From contig CANFXY010000014.1 of the NCBI GenBank assembly GCA_947451105.1, positions 1 to 34,990 on the forward strand: a DNA stretch of 34,990 bases. The letters are read 5' to 3'. The translations under genes and the position numbers were made by a program. How positions within the stretch are numbered: position 1 is the first letter of the stretch; each line of letters begins with the position of its first letter. Of this stretch, positions 1 through 8,480 are shown piece by piece. The DNA comes from Bacteroidota bacterium (GTDB taxonomy: Bacteria > Bacteroidota > Bacteroidia > NS11-12g > UBA955). Below the pieces are notes generated by a model, which was not told where the DNA came from, did no database searches, and saw only the letters and a program-made list of their open reading frames with translations.

Positions 1-98
1 ACGGGTGTTCACCTCTTCCCATCCCGAACAGAGAAGTTAAGCCCCGTAGCGCAGATGATACTTGTGTTAAAACTGGGAAAGTATGTCGTTGCCAAATT
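1..98 (+). rRNA. rrf: 5S ribosomal RNA, 3' portion (5' end outside window)
   Basis: 'ggtgttcacctcttcccatcccgaacagagaagttaagcccc' is the conserved 5S core; followed by a strong terminator. 3' boundary approximate. Confidence 0.9.
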
Positions 99-102
99 TA
101 TT

Positions 103-137
103 AAAAAACCTTTACTCATTCAGTAAAGGTTTTTTTT
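103..137 (+). terminator. Rho-independent terminator of the rRNA operon
   Basis: AAAAAACCTTTACT-cattc-AGTAAAGGTTTTTTTT perfect inverted repeat ending in a T-run just after 5S. Confidence 0.9.
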
Positions 138-287
138 ATGCCCGAAAACCATTCAAATCTTAGCAATAAACCATTTATAGTCCATCATTATTCTTGATAA
201 TTGGTTTTTCGTAATGGTTCTGAAACTTTTAAACTAAACTTGTTCCCACACTTTTTTTTAATCAGTTTTTTATCTCATTTTTGCAGC

Positions 288-1925
288 ATGCATTTACCAA
301 TTTCTCAACTCATTCAAGCCAATAAAGACAGAAAATTCTTCTTTAACTTTAATGAAAATCCTAAAGCGTATTCAGAAGAAGAAGCGTCTAAAGGTTTATT
401 AGATTTTCAAACCAGATTAAATACCAATTACGACCTTCCTGCCAATCCAAGTCCTGCATCTAGATGCGGTGAAGAGGTTTCTCCATACTTACAAACGGGT
501 TTAGGTATACATTATCCTTTATTGGATGCGGATACTTTGGTAAACAATGGTCAACATGCATTTAAATCATGGAAGAACACCAGCTTAGACCAACGTTTTG
601 AAATTCTTTATGCTTCTCTTGAAAATGTAAGCAAACGCTTTTTTGAAATGGCTTATGCAACCATGCACACCACCGGTCAAAGTTTTTTGATGAGTTTTCA
701 AGCCTCAGGCCCACATGCTTGCGACCGTTCATTAGAAGTTATGGTAGCAGCCTACGAACAAATGAGCTATTACCCAGAGAAAATAGATTGGGTAAAGAAC
801 ATGGGTAAATTTGATTTAACCTTACACAAAACATACAAGCCTGTTTCCAAAGGATTGGGTCTAATTATTGGTTGTTCCACTTTCCCTACATGGAACACTG
901 TGCCTGGATTGTATGCAGATTTAATTACTGGAAACACAGCCATTGTTAAACCACATCCTAAAGCGGTATATCCAATTGCGATTTTTGTTGAAGAACTTCA
1001 AAAAGTTTTAACAGAAAAAGGCTTAGATCCAAATACGGTTCAATTGGCTGCAGATGAAAGTGCCAATCCTTTAACTAAGAAGCTCGCAGAACACCCAGGA
1101 GTGTCTCTTATCGACTATACAGGTGGTTCAGCTTTTGGTAACTATATTGAATCATTAGGAAAAACTTGTTTCACTGAAAAAGCTGGTATAAACTCTGTCA
1201 TACTCGACTCTTGTAAAAACATTGATGCTGTTGCTCAAAACATTGCTTTTTCAGTGTCTTTGTATTCAGGTCAAATGTGCACTGCACCACAAAACATTTA
1301 TATATCCAAAACAGGTGTTGAGACAGCAGACGGAATTGTTTCTTTTGAAGATGCTAAAGCAAAAATTAGCAATGCAATTAAAGCCTTAATGGAAAATCCT
1401 AAAGCAGCAGCTCCAACCTTAGGTGCTATTCAAAATGATTTCACCATCAGAAGAATTGAGGATAAAATTAGCCAGCATCAGGCCCAAACCACCAGCATTA
1501 ATGTGCAGGTTGAAAATGCAGAGTTTTCCTCAGCAAGGATGATGGTGCCAAGTATTATTACTACAACAGCGGCTGATGAAAAAACATACATGGAAGAATG
1601 TTTTGGACCATTGATTTTCATTGTTGAAACGGATTCTTATAATCAATCTTTGGCTTTAACGAAAACCAGTGCACAAAAGCATGGCGCGATAACTTGTTTG
1701 GCTTATACAATTTCAGACGATAAAATGAAGGAAATTGAAGAGGAAATGAACAGTGCATTTACACCGGTTTCATTTAATTTTACCGGCGCAGCTTTTGTTA
1801 ACCAACATGCAGCATTTAGCGATCTTCACGTGAGTGGCGGAAATCCTGCAGGTAATGCTACATTTACAAATGCCGATTTTATAAATAAACGTTATATATG
1901 GATAGGCAATAGATATATGTTGTAA
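288..1925 (+). CDS. paaN: Aldehyde dehydrogenase, PaaN-like (phenylacetic acid degradation protein PaaN family)
   Basis: Family-like motifs EEVSPYLQTGLGIHYP, MHTTGQSFLMSFQASGPHACDRSLE, IIGCSTFPTWNTVPGL, IVKPHPKAVYP, SGQMCTAPQNIYI. Start placed at ATG 288, not the TTG at 201. Confidence 0.8.
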   Translation: MHLPISQLIQANKDRKFFFNFNENPKAYSEEEASKGLLDFQTRLNTNYDLPANPSPASRCGEEVSPYLQTGLGIHYPLLDADTLVNNGQHAFKSWKNTSLDQRFEILYASLENVSKRFFEMAYATMHTTGQSFLMSFQASGPHACDRSLEVMVAAYEQMSYYPEKIDWVKNMGKFDLTLHKTYKPVSKGLGLIIGCSTFPTWNTVPGLYADLITGNTAIVKPHPKAVYPIAIFVEELQKVLTEKGLDPNTVQLAADESANPLTKKLAEHPGVSLIDYTGGSAFGNYIESLGKTCFTEKAGINSVILDSCKNIDAVAQNIAFSVSLYSGQMCTAPQNIYISKTGVETADGIVSFEDAKAKISNAIKALMENPKAAAPTLGAIQNDFTIRRIEDKISQHQAQTTSINVQVENAEFSSARMMVPSIITTTAADEKTYMEECFGPLIFIVETDSYNQSLALTKTSAQKHGAITCLAYTISDDKMKEIEEEMNSAFTPVSFNFTGAAFVNQHAAFSDLHVSGGNPAGNATFTNADFINKRYIWIGNRYML

Positions 1926-1949
1926 CGAGTATTGTATTGAATTCTTTAT

Positions 1950-1957
1950 TAAATTTG
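1950..1957 (+). promoter_or_regulatory. Bacteroidota -7 element TAnnTTTG (TAAATTTG)
   Basis: Exact TAnnTTTG 9 nt upstream of ATG 1967. Confidence 0.6.
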
Positions 1958-1966
1958 TACCCATAT

Positions 1967-2632
1967 ATGAAAAAAGTATTTTTAATGTTTGCTGTTGCTG
2001 GTCTATTCGCAGCTTGCAGCAATTCAGCTAATCAAGCTACCGACGCCGCTACTGTAAGTGCTGATTCAACAGGTGTAAACTACACAGTTGATGCAGCTGC
2101 TTCAACGATCAACTGGGAAGCCTTCAAAATTGTAGGTGGACACAAAGGAACTATTGGTTTAACCGATGGTAACTTCAACATTAAAGACGGTAACATCCTA
2201 TCAGGTGGCTTTACCATCAACATGACAACTATCGCTGATACTGACATTCCTGTTGGTCCAGACAGCATGAACTTCAAATTGGTTGGTCACTTAATGGCCC
2301 CTGACTTTTTTGATGTAGCCAAATACCCAACGGGTAAATTCGAAATCACTGCTGTAACACCTTTAACAGCTGATGCAGCTGGAAATACCCACAACATCAG
2401 CGGTAACCTTACCATTAAAGATTCTGTTAAAAACATCACTTTCCCAGCAAAAGTTGTCATCAATGGTGACGAGGTAACTGCTGAAGGTACTGCGATGATC
2501 AACAGACTTCAATTTGGTATCGTTTATAACTCTGTTTCTGTTTCTCCAGCAGCTTTGTTGAAGAAATTAGGAGACAATGCAATCAAAGACGAATTGAGTA
2601 TCAAAATCGCTTTGAAAGCTAAAAAAGGATAA
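1967..2632 (+). CDS. YceI family protein, predicted lipoprotein
   Basis: Signal MKKVFLMFAVAGLFAACSNS with lipobox Cys; YceI-like pattern (STINWEAFKIVGGHKGTIGLTDGNFNIKDG, LMAPDFFDVAKYPTGKFEIT, FPAKVVINGDEVTAEGTAMINRLQFGI). Confidence 0.85.
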   Translation: MKKVFLMFAVAGLFAACSNSANQATDAATVSADSTGVNYTVDAAASTINWEAFKIVGGHKGTIGLTDGNFNIKDGNILSGGFTINMTTIADTDIPVGPDSMNFKLVGHLMAPDFFDVAKYPTGKFEITAVTPLTADAAGNTHNISGNLTIKDSVKNITFPAKVVINGDEVTAEGTAMINRLQFGIVYNSVSVSPAALLKKLGDNAIKDELSIKIALKAKKG

Positions 2633-2668
2633 TTAATAATCATCATTTTAAAATTTGTTTTTAAATTA

Positions 2669-2696
2669 AAAACCCCACCTTTATTGGTAGGGTTTT
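2669..2696 (+). terminator. Rho-independent terminator downstream of yceI-like gene
   Basis: AAAACCCCACC-tttatt-GGTAGGGTTTTTT with one internal mismatch, T-tail. Confidence 0.8.
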
Positions 2697-2855
2697 TTGT
2701 TGTCCAATGTTTTCTAAGCTTTGTCTTTCCCTATGCTTTTTTGACTTTATTTTAGTATCATTGCACTAGATTATTGGATATGAAAATCGGCTTTGTACTT
2801 GAACTTCAATTCCCATTATAAATCAATTTGAACGCATATATTTTAGTTTAGTTAA

Positions 2856-3566
2856 ATGGAGGCAGGTAGTAAAAAACACATATTGGCTGAGCGTTACCTT
2901 GAAACAGGTGTCGCTGAAAGCTTGACTAATCTATTTGTTTGCAATTATTCAAATTTCAAAGTACTCTCTCTTTATTCTGATTTAAGCAAACGCTTATTGG
3001 CATATAAAATTCTTCATCAAAATGCCGATGCAAATGATGCTTGGCTTGATACTGAATTCAACAACACCATAACGGTTGACTTTAATCCAAATTTCAAACT
3101 TATTCCTTCTCAATTTTATAATCCTTTGGGTTCAAACGATGCTGAGTTTGGGTTTAAAATAGAAGGTGAACACATCAGACAAAACCACTTTGTGTATGGT
3201 GTTGCAAAGTATAACGCATTAAGATTTGAATCGGTTAAAGTCTATCTGTTTAAATCTGAATCTATTTTAAATGTTCTGATTTTTAAAGATAGGACGTGTT
3301 TGTTTTCAAATGCCTTTACCTGTCATAATGAAACTGAAATATTGTATTTTGTCATAGCAGCACTCGAAGCATCTGATTGTGCCCAAGAGCATGCAAATGT
3401 GTTTTTAGACTTTGAGTTGGGCGTGCATAAGCCTATTAGCGCATTCTTAATGCCATATTTCAAATCTGTTTCTGCTTTGCGCTACGAAGGAGAAGGACTG
3501 GATGAAGAAATTTTGAATTTACCTGAGTTGTTATTTATTAACTACGCCATGTCTCTATGCGTATAA
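2856..3566 (+). CDS. DUF3822 family protein (probable)
   Basis: 236-aa ORF overlapping rsmD by 10 bp; size and context match the Bacteroidota DUF3822-rsmD-coaD cluster. Confidence 0.6.
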   Translation: MEAGSKKHILAERYLETGVAESLTNLFVCNYSNFKVLSLYSDLSKRLLAYKILHQNADANDAWLDTEFNNTITVDFNPNFKLIPSQFYNPLGSNDAEFGFKIEGEHIRQNHFVYGVAKYNALRFESVKVYLFKSESILNVLIFKDRTCLFSNAFTCHNETEILYFVIAALEASDCAQEHANVFLDFELGVHKPISAFLMPYFKSVSALRYEGEGLDEEILNLPELLFINYAMSLCV

Positions 3567-4105
3567 TTCACGGAAAGTATAAAGGTTTTCAATTTCCTGC
3601 TTTTCATGGCGACAATACAAGACCAACAAGCGATTTGGTTAAGGAAAGTTTGTTCAATATCCTTGAAGCTCAAATTGATTTACAAGATATAACGGTTATC
3701 GATCTATTTGCAGGCACTGGTAATATAGGGTTAGAATGTCTGTCTAGAGGGGCAGCTCAGCTAATCAGTGTTGACCATGTAATTAAAAATATAAAATACA
3801 TGGATGCCTTAAAAAAAAATCTTAGCATTACCGATTGGCAAATTCTTAAACTGGATGCACTCGATTTTGTCGCAAAAAACAAGGTAAGTGCGCATTTGGT
3901 TTTTGCTGATCCTCCATATGACTATGCGCCTATTCACAATTTGGTGCAAGATGTTTTGTCTGCAGAGTGGTTTAAAAACAGCAATTCAATATTCGTGCTA
4001 GAGCATGTCGACCGCTTGGTATTTAAGCATAAAGATGTATTTTTGAAAAAGCAATACGGAAACACCGCATTCACTTGTTTTAATTCCGAAAAAAACACAA
4101 TCTAA
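3557..4105 (+). CDS. rsmD: 16S rRNA (guanine(966)-N(2))-methyltransferase RsmD
   Basis: MRIIHGKYKGFQF, RPTSDLVKESLFNIL, DLFAGTGNIGLECLSRGA, FADPPYDY. Confidence 0.9.
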   Translation: MRIIHGKYKGFQFPAFHGDNTRPTSDLVKESLFNILEAQIDLQDITVIDLFAGTGNIGLECLSRGAAQLISVDHVIKNIKYMDALKKNLSITDWQILKLDALDFVAKNKVSAHLVFADPPYDYAPIHNLVQDVLSAEWFKNSNSIFVLEHVDRLVFKHKDVFLKKQYGNTAFTCFNSEKNTI

Positions 4106-4108
4106 ACG

Positions 4109-4573
4109 ATGGAAAAAATAGCTTTGTTTCCCGGTTCATTCGACCCAATTACCAATGGGCACGTAGATATTATTAAGAAATCTCTGTTAATGTTCGACCG
4201 TGTAGTAATCGGCATTGGCAGTAACTCGGCTAAAAAATCCTTGTTTTCTGTAGAGCAGCGCATTGCTTGGATACATGAAGCATTTAAAGGTGAATCTCGA
4301 TTGGAGATTAGAATTTATACTGGCCTAACCATTGCTTTCTGTAAAGAGATAGGCGCTAGTTTTATCGTCAGGGGGCTGCGTTCAGGTTTGGATTTTGAAT
4401 ATGAGCAAAGCATTGCATTTGCCAATAAAGAAATGGAACCAAGTATTGAAACAGTGTTTTTGCTTTCCAGCCCATCAACTTCTAACATAAGCAGTACCAT
4501 CGTTCGTGATATCATTGTCAACGATGGGGACTATTCTAAATTTGTTCCGCAAGGTATCGTTTTTAATAAATAA
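4109..4573 (+). CDS. coaD: Pantetheine-phosphate adenylyltransferase
   Basis: ALFPGSFDPITNGHVDIIKKS, RGLRSGLDFEYEQSIA, ISSTIVRDI. Confidence 0.95.
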   Translation: MEKIALFPGSFDPITNGHVDIIKKSLLMFDRVVIGIGSNSAKKSLFSVEQRIAWIHEAFKGESRLEIRIYTGLTIAFCKEIGASFIVRGLRSGLDFEYEQSIAFANKEMEPSIETVFLLSSPSTSNISSTIVRDIIVNDGDYSKFVPQGIVFNK

Positions 4574-4623
4574 CTTGATATTATTTAATAAGCAGTTATC
4601 TTGCAATCAAGTAATTTGTAAAA

Positions 4624-5106
4624 ATGGATTCAAAAACATTAATTGAAGCACTCGGTCTTTTCAAGCATCCTGAAGGCGGCTACTATAAAGAAACATATAG
4701 GGCAGCAGATACCTTAAATAACTTAAACGGGGAGGCAAGGAACGTAAGCACGGCCATTTATTACTTATTGGAAGGAAATGACCGTTCTCATTTTCATCGC
4801 ATAGCGAATGATGAAATGTGGTTTTTTCATTCTGGTACTGCGCTTAATATACACTGTATTTTAGACGGTCAACTAAAAACAATACGCTTAGGTGCAGATG
4901 TGTTTAATGGGGAAGTTTTGCAAACCGTTATTCCAGCCTATACTTGGTTTGCAGCTCAAATAGTTGATCTAAATTCGTTTTCGCTTTTAAGTTGTGTAGT
5001 TGCGCCAGGCTTCGACTTTAAAGATTTTGAATTGGCTAACAGAAGTCAATTGATATCTGAATTCCCCAATCTAGAATCAATTATTACAGACTTTACTAGA
5101 AGTTAA
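4624..5106 (+). CDS. Cupin domain-containing protein (DUF985-like)
   Basis: LGLFKHPEGGYYKETYRA, TAIYYLLEGNDRSHFHRIANDEMWFFHSG, FSLLSCVVAPGFDFKDFEL. Confidence 0.85.
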   Translation: MDSKTLIEALGLFKHPEGGYYKETYRAADTLNNLNGEARNVSTAIYYLLEGNDRSHFHRIANDEMWFFHSGTALNIHCILDGQLKTIRLGADVFNGEVLQTVIPAYTWFAAQIVDLNSFSLLSCVVAPGFDFKDFELANRSQLISEFPNLESIITDFTRS

Positions 5107-6002
5107 TTTCTGAATTTTTGAACCACTCGGTCTATGAATTCAGCCTCAGGTTTTTTTGCAACGCTGTAGCTGTTGTATAAATTCATTAAGACGCGCAATA
5201 CAATGTCTGGATTGCTGCAAGGTTGCATGTATTCTGGCTTTTCTTCAAGTTCCATTTCTTTTAGAATGCTCAAAAGTTGTTCTTGGTTAAAAACACCACC
5301 ACCGTTATAGGCATTGATGTAAAACTTTATTTCACCATGAGCTTCGCCACCAATACTTTGTTTGTCGTTAAAACCCTCTAAATTTTCTGTTTCTTCATCT
5401 TCTACATAGGCCATGATAAAATGTCTAGGTAGATTAATGCCGTATACAGGAATGTTTAGTCGCTGTGCCACCAACATATAGATAATAGACAACGAAATAG
5501 GGTTGCCTTTTTTGTTTTGAAGGACTTTATTGATAAAACTGTTGTCGTGGTGCAAGAAGTTCTCTTCATCGCCTCTAAAGCCATGCAATTGAAACAAAAT
5601 GTAATTGAGGATTTTAACCTTTTCAAAAGAGGTTAGGTCATAATGGAACTCTAGCCAAGCATCAAGTCTTAAAGTCTCTAATTGCTCAAGCATTTCGACC
5701 TCAGAAACATCTGGGTACCTGAATTGACAGACATAAACTAAGGCCTCTAAAAGATTCTCTCCACCTTTGTTTTTCCATTCTATAATTTGTTCTCCGAAAT
5801 GCTTAATGCGTATATCAACAATGCATTGTTCTAGTTTCGTCTGGGTTTCAGGTGAGTCAACAGACTCATATAAGTAATTTTGTAAGGTATCGATTTCTGA
5901 ATAGGGTAGAGTGGCCAAGGCGGAGTAGGCAGCTTGCCAAACTTCTTTTTCAGAGTCGTCAAGTAATGATAATAATGCTTTTATTTTAGATGCTTCTAGC
6001 AT
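5103..6002 (-). CDS. Transglutaminase-like (SirB1-type) domain protein
   Basis: NKKGNPISLSIIYMLVAQRLNIPVYGINLPRHFIMAYV. Confidence 0.75.
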   Translation of the reverse strand: MLEASKIKALLSLLDDSEKEVWQAAYSALATLPYSEIDTLQNYLYESVDSPETQTKLEQCIVDIRIKHFGEQIIEWKNKGGENLLEALVYVCQFRYPDVSEVEMLEQLETLRLDAWLEFHYDLTSFEKVKILNYILFQLHGFRGDEENFLHHDNSFINKVLQNKKGNPISLSIIYMLVAQRLNIPVYGINLPRHFIMAYVEDEETENLEGFNDKQSIGGEAHGEIKFYINAYNGGGVFNQEQLLSILKEMELEEKPEYMQPCSNPDIVLRVLMNLYNSYSVAKKPEAEFIDRVVQKFRN

Positions 6003-6085
6003 GAATCAATCGTTCGTTTTTTGTTTTTTTTGCATACAAGACCAGTAAAACAGTATTGTTTCACCGGGCAGGTCATTCAGTTAAC

Positions 6086-8467
6086 TTATTTTTTAGATTT
6101 CGCCTTTGCTTTGGCTTTCGCCTTTGCTCTAGCTTTTGGTTTAACTTTGCTTTCAGCAGCAACTTTACTGCCTTTCTTATCGCTCGGTTTGGCTTGGGCG
6201 CTTACAATTTCCATTACTTGTGTGTAGGTTAATGTATCAACCGCGGCATCTTTAGGTAATTTGTAATTGTTCTTTTTATGGGCAATGTATGGTCCCCATC
6301 TGCCTTTTAATATTTCTAAATTTTCATCTTCAGGGAAAGAGCGAATTAATTTTTCGGCTTCAGATTTGATCTTTGCCTCAATGATTTCAACCGCATCTTC
6401 CATGTTGATTTCGAAAATATCTTTGTCTTTTGGAATAGAGGCAAACATACTTCCGTATTTAATATAAGGGCCGAATCTACCTATGGCAGCAGTAACTTTT
6501 AGATTTTGATATTCTCCAATGGTTCTTGGCAATTTAAATAAATCTAAAGCTTGCTCAAGTGTTAGTGTTTCTAATGATTGACCAGCACGCAGACTAGCAA
6601 ATTTTTTGTCTTCATCTTCAGAATCTCCAATCTGAACCAATGGTCCATAGCGGCCAATTCTACCACTAATCTGTTTGCCTGATTCTGGATCAATTCCTAT
6701 AATTCTCTCACCTTTTACTCTTTCTGCATTGGCTAGAGTTTTGTCAACATCTTTATGGAATGGTTTGTAGAAACCATCAATCATTTTGGTCCAACTAATC
6801 ATACCATGAGCTATTTCGTCAAATTCTTTTTCAACGTTAGCGGTGAAGCTATAATTCATGATGTCACCGAAGTGTTCATTCAAGAAATCAGTTACCAAAG
6901 TTCCAATATCGGTAGGGAATAATTTGCTTTTTTCTACACCAGTGTTTTCTGTTGCTGTTTTTACTTTGATTTCGCCGTTTTTCAATAATGCGGTTTGGTA
7001 GTTTCTCGGAGTTCCTTCGCGGTTGTCTTTGATCACATAACCTCTTTTTTGAACGGTAGAGATGGTTGGCGCATAAGTAGATGGTCTGCCAATGCCCAAT
7101 TCCTCGAGTTTTTTAACCAAACTTGCTTCTGTATATCTAGGTGCAGGACGGCTGAATTTTTGTTCAGAAACCATTTGGTTTAAGTTCAACTGTTCACCTT
7201 GAGACAATGGTGGCAATAAGCCAGTATCCTCGTCTTCATCCTCTTCGTCTTTTCCTTCAAGGTATACTTTTAGGAAGCCATCAAATTTGATAATTTCACC
7301 TTCAGCACGCATTGATTGGTTTGCTTTGCTTACATTGATGTCAACCACAGTTCTCTCCAACTCAGCATTGGCCATTTGACTTGCTATAGAGCGTTTCCAA
7401 ATTAACTCATACAAACGCACCTCTTGAGCTTCTGCACCTGCGGTGTGGTTTTCAAAATAAGTAGGACGTATGGCTTCGTGCGCTTCTTGAGCACTTGCGT
7501 TTTTGGTGGTGTAATTTCTAGGCGCGCTGTATTGTGCTCCATAGGCTCTATTAATTTCAGCAGCAGCACCACTTATAGCGGTTTGCGACAAGTTAACAGA
7601 GTCCGTTCTCATATAGGTTATATGTCCAGCTTCGTAAAGTTTTTGGGCCAAGAGCATTGTTTTGGCAACAGGATAGCCAAGCTTTCTACTGGCTTCTTGT
7701 TGTAGAGTACTGGTTGTAAATGGCGCAGCAGCTTTCCTTTGCGCTGGTTTTACTTCGATATTGTTAATTGTGAAATTGCTTTCTGAAGCGGATTGCAAAA
7801 AGTTTAGTGCTTCTTGCTCTGTTTTGAAACGCTGTGGAAGCTCCGCTTTAATAGGCTTATTGCTTCCAATTTTTGTGAATTCAGCAGTGATTCTATAATC
7901 GCTAACTGAATTAAATTGGTTAACCTCACGCTCACGCTCAACGATTAATCTAACGGCAACAGATTGAACCCTGCCTGCAGATAGAGATGGTTTTACTTTT
8001 TTCCATAAAACTGGAGAAAGTTCAAAACCAACCAAGCGGTCGAGGATACGACGAGCTTGCTGTGCATCAACCAAAGCTTTGTCAATCTTACGCGGATTTT
8101 TAATCGCGTTTTCAATGGCTGGCTTAGTGATTTCATGGAAAACAATGCGTTTGGTGTTCTCTTCTTTAAGGCCTAAGACTTCAAATAGGTGCCAAGAAAT
8201 GGCTTCCCCTTCGCGGTCCTCATCCGATGCCAACCAAACCATTTCACTTTCTTTTGCTAGTTTTTTAAGTTCAGCTACAACTTTTGTTTTATCTGGTGAA
8301 ACAATGTAATTCGGTTTAAATCCATTTGCGATATCAATGGCGTTGTCGCCTTTGTCTAGGTCGCGAATGTGTCCGAAACTTGATCGCACTGTATAGTCTT
8401 TGCCAAGAAATTTTTCTATGGTTTTGGCTTTTGCAGGCGACTCAACAATTACTAAGTTTTTTGTCAT
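6086..8467 (-). CDS. topA: DNA topoisomerase I, with Lys/Ala-rich C-terminal tail
   Basis: MTKNLVIVESPAKAKTIEKFLG; ASDEDREGEAISWHL; GHITYMRTDSVNLS; EAHEAIRPT. Start placed at internal Met (8467). Confidence 0.95.
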   Translation of the reverse strand: MTKNLVIVESPAKAKTIEKFLGKDYTVRSSFGHIRDLDKGDNAIDIANGFKPNYIVSPDKTKVVAELKKLAKESEMVWLASDEDREGEAISWHLFEVLGLKEENTKRIVFHEITKPAIENAIKNPRKIDKALVDAQQARRILDRLVGFELSPVLWKKVKPSLSAGRVQSVAVRLIVEREREVNQFNSVSDYRITAEFTKIGSNKPIKAELPQRFKTEQEALNFLQSASESNFTINNIEVKPAQRKAAAPFTTSTLQQEASRKLGYPVAKTMLLAQKLYEAGHITYMRTDSVNLSQTAISGAAAEINRAYGAQYSAPRNYTTKNASAQEAHEAIRPTYFENHTAGAEAQEVRLYELIWKRSIASQMANAELERTVVDINVSKANQSMRAEGEIIKFDGFLKVYLEGKDEEDEDEDTGLLPPLSQGEQLNLNQMVSEQKFSRPAPRYTEASLVKKLEELGIGRPSTYAPTISTVQKRGYVIKDNREGTPRNYQTALLKNGEIKVKTATENTGVEKSKLFPTDIGTLVTDFLNEHFGDIMNYSFTANVEKEFDEIAHGMISWTKMIDGFYKPFHKDVDKTLANAERVKGERIIGIDPESGKQISGRIGRYGPLVQIGDSEDEDKKFASLRAGQSLETLTLEQALDLFKLPRTIGEYQNLKVTAAIGRFGPYIKYGSMFASIPKDKDIFEINMEDAVEIIEAKIKSEAEKLIRSFPEDENLEILKGRWGPYIAHKKNNYKLPKDAAVDTLTYTQVMEIVSAQAKPSDKKGSKVAAESKVKPKARAKAKAKAKAKSKK

Positions 8468-8480
8468 TATAGGGTTGGAA

